A stretch of 64,000 nt of DNA from Megalobrama amblycephala (lineage: Eukaryota > Chordata > Actinopteri > Cypriniformes > Xenocyprididae). Location of the stretch: positions 18,159,797 through 18,223,796 of the forward strand of contig NC_063058.1 of NCBI RefSeq assembly GCF_018812025.1. The letters are read 5' to 3'. Shown in pieces: positions 56,709 through 64,000 of this stretch; position 1 is the stretch's first letter; each line of letters starts with the position of its first letter. A program made the position numbers and the translations under genes. The notes below the pieces were generated by a model that was not told where the DNA came from, searched no databases, and worked only from the letters and a program-made list of their open reading frames with translations.

Positions 56709-59698
56709 CTTGAATCCTTGATGTCGTCAAAAACACACCCCCCTCTTCCCACTTCAAGAACGTGAGTGACTAGTTCAAACCATGGTGCCAGGCATGGTGG
56801 GCCGGGGGAGCGTGAATCAGTAGTGTACCAACAGGTTTGGCTCCCACACCCTGTAGGAAAATAAATACTCCATAATGACTGCTTATTAAAACATGAAACG
56901 TGGGTATGACCGAAAGTGTGCATTCCATAGGAAATCCATAACAAGCAAATACATGTTCTCTCATCAGCCGTGACATTTCAAACACACGGGGGAGAGATTA
57001 ACTACATATTTACAGTAGGTCAGTGACCGCAATGAAAGATGGTAGAGTAAAAATGTCACTCTGAGCAAATTAACAGATTGTCATCTTCATTGCAAGTTTG
57101 TGTGTAAACTATAACCTGGATCTGATTAATTGAAATAATAATATTAATAATGAGGAAGAACCACAGACGGACAACGACGAGGACCTACAAGACAAAAAGC
57201 GACCATAAATATCACAATGATAAACAAATATTGTGCTAAGATGGTTTTTTTTTTTAAATAAGCCTGATAAAAATGTATATGTAATTAAAAGCATTCCACC
57301 AATGGGATACTCTAAGACAGCAGTGTTCATCTTTCTTTTAGGAAAGAAGAAAAGGCTTGTTAGCCCCCCTCAATAGACCCCCACATGCCCACCCACTCAC
57401 TCACTGCTCAGACTCTGTCCAGGGCCCTGCAGTCTGCTGCGATATAGATTAGGTTTCAGCTCTGAACTTGCATTAGCGTTGCCAGAATGACAGGGGTGGA
57501 AATTTCGAAGAAAAGAAAGGACAAGAGGTAAAAAAAAAGAACAGGAAGAAAGGGGTGTTTTAAATGCTGAGTAGAGGAGTTCGGTTATTATTGGAAAAAA
57601 TCTAAGAGGTCATTCATGAGCCTGAGCCAAGCTATGAGGAAACTGCTCTCGTGTCTCAAACAGTTGGGGGATCTGGCCAAGTCCTACTTCAGCTGTTGTT
57701 CCAGGCCTTGCATTTATCACAGAGGCATTTCCCCCAGAAATCGAGAGACTCTCAGAGGCCAGGCGATCTGTCCCATGTCCTCTCAACCTCCAAAATTCAA
57801 TGAAATAGGACATTCCACTGTTTAAATCACCTAACAACAACCATGAAGCAAGACAAACAATGTGACAACACCTTTGCACCAAATCAACATCCTGAAGCAG
57901 ATCATGTGAAAACTTTAACTTTGCTGGAGTGTACCCTCAAGCTATTTCACATACTTTTCCTGCCCCGCCCCCCTAATTCCTCACCTTTAAAAAATAATAA
58001 AAAAAACCTTTGAGAGTGGGGGAGCTCTGTATTTGACATTTGAGGGGTTAATGATTATGAGAACAAAAAAAAAAAATGTCTTTCCAGGTTTCTGCCATCT
58101 GTCAGTTTTATGGACAGCCAAGAAGGAAATTGGGTCTTTGGGTTGTTTGGCCCGAGAATAATGAGCCACTGAAAATGATTGTTATAGATGACCCCTCAGC
58201 GCCGTCCTCATATGGACCAAATCCAGCTGCACTCGGCAAGCTTCAAACAATCAAGGATAAATCAATTGGATGTTATGAGGAGAGGGAGGGAGCCAGGCTG
58301 GGAGCAAGGTAATGACATCCGCTGTGCTATGGAATGGAGGTGCTGGGAATGCTTTCCCGAGCTTTGTGTCGGCAACAAGGTTTTATGCTACCTCGGCTGC
58401 CTGCACACGATTATCAGGGGCGGTGCTCAGCCCCCTTTCAGCACATGAGACTTGAGGAGTATGTATGTTTTGTGCCGTATGAGAGGGGGCTGGATGTTCC
58501 TCAGACAAAACAGCAGATAACATGATAGGGAGGAAGCAAGTCTCGTCAGACACATTCCATGTATAACAAATTCACATGTACAAAGGTGCATTAATGTATG
58601 ATGGAAAGTTACAAGCAATACAGCAGAACAAAATATTCCTTGTCCTTGTCTTGTGTGGCATGGTTCAACTATGATTGTTGTAAAATAATAAAAGATATGA
58701 TTATGACACACATCACACAGTATAGGTTATATTTTCTTTGAAATTATAAGGAACTCTGGAATGCATGTGCAAGGTGTCAGTTTGGCCTGAAACACTGATG
58801 CAAATCAATCCCCCGAGGTGTTCAGAAAGAGATCAATTCATCCTCATGAAAAAATTCGCATTAAGTTTGGCATGTGCATTCATTCCAATGCCATAAGACA
58901 CATTTCCTATGAATCCTCTGATTGAATGAGCATGCCGAATACCACAGTTATGCTTTGGGAATTCGAGCAACCGCCTAAAAGATAACTTTAGCTTCATTTA
59001 GACATTGTTTTACTTCATGCTAGCTGTACATACATGCTCTGCAAGTACTGTCCGAAACTATTTATAGCTGCTGTGATGTTCTGCTGTATGTCATAACACT
59101 TGTGACAACAGATGTTGCTGAATGAAAGTGAAAGCTCATGGCCAGAGTTTTAAGTGACATCTGTGAGCCCTCCTGCTACATCATGCTAACAGAGAGGCCC
59201 TTTGCCCTCGGACAGGAAGTGCAGGCTGCAGCCGCTGCATTGCCGCTGTTTCTCACAGCAGCCTGAGTTATGATGTGCCACCATCATCTGCCGTGTCCCA
59301 GCAGCTGCCGGGACAGTTGTTGAGCAGCGGTGTTGTTGGCTATAGCACAATTAAAATGGCTGGTATGGCTCACTTTTCTGAAAGTGTGTGCAGGTTTTAG
59401 CAAACCAGTTTTGGAGGTTTTGATGTTTGCGATGTGATTGTTTTTTTTTTTTTTACACACACACAATAGCTAGTTTGCAATTACGTGATTCTGATGATGT
59501 GCAAAATTCAGATGGAGGGCAGGAAGTGGAAAGCAGAATGGACGAGATGGAGGTAAGTCCTTAATGTACTGGTTTAGACAGTGTTACGAGAGGTATAAAC
59601 AGAAAATGTTGGACGTGAACCTTAAGTTATAAAGTGGAGCGATTTTTCTACTGAATTGGAATATTTGCCTGTCATCGAGAAGGTAAGCAACTTCTCCA
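56709..59698. other. Gene-free region, few transposons
   Basis: Mostly unique sequence, with several GC-richer blocks (for example 57600-57800, 58080-58520, 59150-59340). Open frames on both strands overlap each other and show no domain. Candidate regulatory sequence only. Confidence 0.55.
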
Positions 59699-60367
59699 GT
59701 GCCCGGTTGTATAAAGCACCTCAAGTTTTTCCCTTAAGTATGAGACTTAAGGCATGATTTCGCCTTAAGTGTTTCACGACAACGATCCAGGTTTTGCTGT
59801 TATAAAATTTTATTGTTGCCATGGACACGTTATTTGTTAATACAGATAGGGTATGCTACATATGTAATTTGATCAATGTTCATGTGAATAAATGCTTCAA
59901 TTAAAATAAAGCTGCCGATCATGTCTTGTTAGAGGACTTGGACTGAACCTACTCGCTCCGTGTAACACTTAAGGTGAAGTTTTCCAAAACATATGTTATA
60001 CTAAGGAAAATGACACAAAGGATTTCCCCATGATTTACTCACCCTCAAGCCATTCTAGATGTATAAGAATTTCTTCTTTCAGATGAAAAAGTCATTAAGT
60101 TGAATACGGAAGGCATAAGACGTAGCGTAAGTACATTTGGAGTACTTTCATGATGGATGGATGCACTTTCTTGAATTTCAAACAGGTGGTTTCCGTGCAC
60201 TGCCATTATAAAGCTTAGAAGCATCAAGGTGATTATTAATATAATTCCAATTGTATTCGTCTGAAAGAAGAAAGTCATATAGTTCAGATGGCTTGAGCGT
60301 GAGTAAATGGGGAAATTTTCATTTTAAAGTAAACTAATCCTTTAAGGGGCTGTATGCAACCGGGCAC
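59699..60367. mobile_element. MITE with GTGCCCGGTTG termini, carrying a nested MITE
   Basis: The left end GTGCCCGGTTGTATAAAGC and the right end, inverted GTGCCCGGTTGCATACAGC, bound about 670 bp. A TTCACCC-family copy (about 60010-60346; 'tttactcaccctcaagccat ... gcgtgagtaaatgg') lies inside. Confidence 0.7.
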
Positions 60368-60439
60368 GGACATCCTTCTACTCCAGAAAACAAATGAAAG
60401 CATACGAAACTATGGCGGTATACTACTTTTTTGTTAGTG

Positions 60440-60667
60440 GTTGCATATGCAACTTTTGACAAAGTGGTCACTGCACGCACAAGCATTATCTTGGCTCCTC
60501 CCGACCACAGACGCAGGATTACAAACCACTTTTTCCTGCATTTTTCAGTCAATTTCTTGCATTTTCCCTCCTGACAAACAATAACCTTTGGTACATAATA
60601 AAAGCTCCTTGTGGTTTTCCGGGTTTGATCGATTAGAGCAACCATAAATGATGCAAAACATAGGCAT
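60440..60667 (-). pseudogene. Decayed THAP zinc-finger domain fragment
   Basis: The minus strand from 60667 reads MPMFCIIYGCSNRSN, the typical start of a THAP domain with a C-x4-C pair. The next part continues in another frame (SFYYVPKV, then KCKKLTEKCRKKW, then a GGAK block). The second metal pair appears in a further frame as ACSDHFVKS (C-x2-H). At least two frame changes therefore break the domain, and stops follow directly. THAP domains are DNA-binding modules found in cellular proteins and in several DNA transposases. Many fish genomes carry dispersed THAP copies. It looks like a single-exon remnant of a transposon-linked or duplicated THAP gene. Identity of the domain is fairly sure; origin is inferred. 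Confidence 0.72.
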
Positions 60668-60745
60668 TTCATAGTGCTTCCCTATGTAGAAAATCACTTC
60701 CTGCCCTCCATCTGCATTTCGTGCAACCCAGTGGCGTGCAAACAA

Positions 60746-62058
60746 CCTATAGCATTAATGACAACAGGAATAATTTGAAGATTAGGCAAGCTCTGCATCT
60801 GCCAAAGTCTTTTAGAGTACAGTCGAAAAGACCTTCACCCATTCCTGCCTCATTTCTTCTATCCAGCAGGAACTGGGGACAGAAGGAAAAGGGAGAAAGG
60901 GAGGTGGGCTGTGGAGGGGGCTGCTTAGCACAAAGAAGAAGCCTGGATTAAGTCATGAGCAGCAAACGACATAGGTTGGATTTTTAACGGGTGAGATCAC
61001 ATCCTCTTCCCTCAGTGGCTGAGAGACTCATCCTCGGTCGGACAGCCGAGTGTTCGGCATGCCAAACGGGACATCCATTACTGGGACTCATGCACACACA
61101 TCAGCACATGCATTCACACATTAAAGTTAGCTACAGATTCAAAGCAAATTTTCATGCAAACATATAGTTGCAATATATAGGGAATTGCATGCAGACATAC
61201 TGTACAGCCATCAGTCAAATCTACAACACATGCGCACACCGGAACAATCGGCACAAAGGGACAAGCAAGCAGAGTGTGTCTGAGCATGTGTGCGGGTAAG
61301 TAGCATGGGAGGGCCGCAAGGTTACATAACTGTGCTACAGTGGGGCCCCCTTGTTCTCTTCCATATGGGGGCACCAAAGGTTTTGCGAGACCCTAGTGTG
61401 GAGAGAGCATTCGTTACAGCACTAGGAGAGACTATACATTTGATGTAAAACCAGATGGCAGATTTGTAGTCACAGTTCAGGCCTTTGAAAGGCACAAAGC
61501 TCACGCCGCGCTTCCAAAACCAGTTTGGAAGTAGATCAGTTCAGCGCTCAGATTGACAAATGGAGGTGCTCGTTAACACCACACGATGCACCAGGTTAAA
61601 ACGCTCCCTCCCTGCTGCAGTCGGAACTAACCTTGACCCTCCAATGGAGTAGAAAGGATACGACGCTTGAGATGGTGCACAGATGGAGATATTCTCTGCT
61701 TACGGTCTCGACACTATAAGGAAATCTAAGACAAGGAGAGAGCCAGAGAGAGTGAAGAAGGAGAAGAAAAAACAACCTCGGTGTGTTGTGGGAATTTTCC
61801 TCCCTTCCTAAAATATTTCCTGTATGTCTTCGGCTGGGTTGCCTGTTTTTTATCCCCCCCTCCAATTCTTTCTCTCCGCAGACTGCCTTTCACTTTGGGG
61901 GGCCCTCAGACCCCCTCAGCCGAGCGGGGAGCTTTCAGGGTACCCTGATGGATGCTAATGGGGGACTCTTTCAGATCATTTTACAGGGTTGGGCTTTGAT
62001 CTGCCGACTGGCTTGCTCTCCACAGGCTGGATATCCAGAGTACATGCAAATCCCCCCC

Positions 62059-62093
<35 letters not shown>

Positions 62094-64000
62094 CACCTGT
62101 GAAAAAACTCCAATAGCATGAGGGAAGAAAAGAAGAGCTGGCAAAAGAAAGACGAAAGTTCACGGACACGAAAGAAAAGAATGAGAATGAGACTCAGAAA
62201 AGACAAAGGAAAGAGCGGAGGGAGAGTATGTCAAAAAGGCAGGGACTGAGAAAGAAAAAGAGTGAGAGAGAGAGAAACGCTTTAGGGGGGAGGGTGGTGG
62301 TCAGAGCCTGAGGCGGATGTGTCTGCGCTGTTGAGAATTAGGAAGGAAGAACTGGAAAAGAAAGTCCGGTGAGGGAACCTCGTCAGTAGCACGCAGCAGC
62401 CACACTTTGAATGGTGGTTAAGTGTGGGGACAGCTGGAGGCAGTTGATTGGCTAAGAGGCTATGGAACTCGTGCTTCCTGTGGCCAGCTGCTATACCCAT
62501 GGCCCCAAGTGACAAGGGTTATAATTGATTACTATCTGGCAGTTCAGCAGAGTGTATAGAGTGCACAAAGCCGCTGAAGTACAGTACAGCTGGCTACACA
62601 GTAAAATGAAAGAAGTTTTTTTTCTCGCTCTCTCTCAATCTTTCTCCTTTAGGCCACTGTAGGCATGGCATTGCACGTGGTCCGACACCATCAAGATTTC
62701 TAAATTTGTCTTCGGTCTTGTCCTTTTTCTGCAGTCGAAGCTTCAGAAACCTATTCTGCAGAAGGAAACCTTAAGAAGGAAATTGACCGCATGTGAAAGC
62801 AGACCTCTCAAAATACCTGACTTCAAAGCTATACATTTAGGTGTACGGATTGCTTGCAGACATTGCACGCCAAACCAGAGCTGTTCCCCCACATTGCTGG
62901 AGACCTTCCTGTGAGCCATGAGCTCAACTCTGTGAGCTCCATATTGCGAGGAAAGACATAAAGGGCTCTTGTGCGCCGGTGCCCGGCTCAGGTCCTAATT
63001 CACTTTATTAGTTTCATTGCTTTATTAGATTCCATGCAAAGGGGAAGAGGGAGAAGAAATTATGTAAGTTTCTGAAATAAGAAGGATATTTTTGTAGCCT
63101 TTCGGAAAAAAGAAAGCTGAGCCTGATCAAAGCCTCCTGGAAGTATGGGGTCAGATTGAGCTGCTATGCTTCAAAAAGGGAAGACAAGTCTTTTCTATGG
63201 CTCTCAACCTTTTCTTTCTCCTCCTCCTCTCCTCCCCTTTTAGGTTTAAGTGTATGATGTCATGTTTTGGGGTTCTTTAAAGGAAGGAAGGATGAAGGCT
63301 TCTCTCTTCAGCACCTCTTTGTACTAATGGAAAGCCCTCCTCAGGACACATCCGCCCCTATGGCCTGGTGGCATCCAGGGGGCAGGAAACTGCTCCGGCC
63401 AGATGAAAAAGAGGAAGCGTGAGAGGAGAATCCTTGCTGGACACAATCCATTCCGACGGAGCCTTCTCACTGTAACAGAGCCTGAATGGAGATGGGAAGA
63501 ACTCTGGAGTCGGTCCATTAAACGCAGCAGACACTGTCACCCGTTGTGTTACAGAGAGACTTGTTTTTTGTGCACTGAGCTTAGGTGATTTCTTTGGTTC
63601 TAGCCTCTTTACCAGAAACAGAATGAGCAATTCAACAATGCACACAGCAAAAATGTGCATGTGGTGTCACTTTCTGTGTCTCTGTATGACTACGGGTGAC
63701 AGGATGGAGACTGTTCACCTCAGTGGAAACAATTCTGAGTCACCTCTTTGAAACTGCACTATGAGTACAGCAGTTTCACACCCCTAAATCAAACTTCTCA
63801 CTGGCCTACACTTTCAAAAAATTGTCGGATTAACAGCATGAAGGATTTCGCATGAATGCCGGAAGAGAAATTTAAGCTTTGATTTAAGCTACAGTGCATG
63901 GATAGACATATCCCATTTACTTTTAGAAATTTAAAGGTTTGTCTTTCTAGAAAATAAAAATTATATTTCAGAGTCTGTTTTTGCTTGGCAACAGAATGAA
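60746..64000. other. Gene-free region, unique and GC-richer
   Basis: No transposon or gene recognised. It includes an (AC)n run at 62061-62089 and a purine-rich AG stretch at about 62120-62280. It contains several short frames on both strands without domain features. Candidate distal regulatory sequence of ccnd2. Confidence 0.55.
62061..62089. repeat. (AC)n microsatellite
   Basis: About 14 AC dinucleotides without interruption. Confidence 0.95.

Overview
The window is from a teleost fish, most likely a cyprinid. It is AT-rich, has vertebrate exon-intron genes, and is full of short DNA-transposon families typical of carp and zebrafish relatives (TIRs reading TTCACCCAAAAATGA, TTAA-bounded elements, Tc1-like palindromes, hAT-like MITEs). 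The gene order fgf6 (+), fgf23-like (+), tigar (-), ccnd2 (-) matches the human 12p13 block CCND2-TIGAR-FGF23-FGF6 read from the other side, so this is the ccnd2/tigar/fgf23/fgf6 region or one of its two teleost whole-genome-duplication copies. The sequence alone does not settle whether it is the 'a' or 'b' copy.

Layout. 1-1927: last intron and last coding exon of fgf6, followed by a possible long 3' UTR with several nested transposons, ending near a poly(A) signal at 6779. 7855-9315: a 16-bp minisatellite split by a 5'-truncated L2/CR1-type LINE. 9827-11760: a compact three-exon gene that I read as a strongly diverged fgf23 (239 aa, second exon exactly 104 nt, RXXR processing site, klotho-binding-type DPL motifs). 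12028-12975: inverted repeats. 13615-16905: tigar, six exons, 256 aa, all catalytic residues present. 18230-35684: ccnd2, five exons, 298 aa, with a glutamine-rich insertion near the C-terminus and a probable 3.3-kb 3' UTR that contains one coding-like open frame. 35700-64000: a 28-kb gene-free region upstream of ccnd2. Its first part is crowded with nested MITEs. It holds one decayed THAP-domain fragment (60440-60667). Its last 10 kb is richer in non-repeat sequence and could hold regulatory elements.

How the genes relate: they share a locus by ancient synteny, not a pathway. fgf6 encodes a paracrine myogenic/skeletal growth factor, fgf23 an endocrine phosphate/vitamin D hormone, tigar a fructose-2,6-bisphosphatase-like phosphatase, and ccnd2 a G1 cyclin for CDK4/6. 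The most unusual item is the diverged fgf23-like gene. Its splice structure and reading frame are intact, but its FGF core is short and weakly conserved, while the processing site and C-terminal tail motifs are kept.
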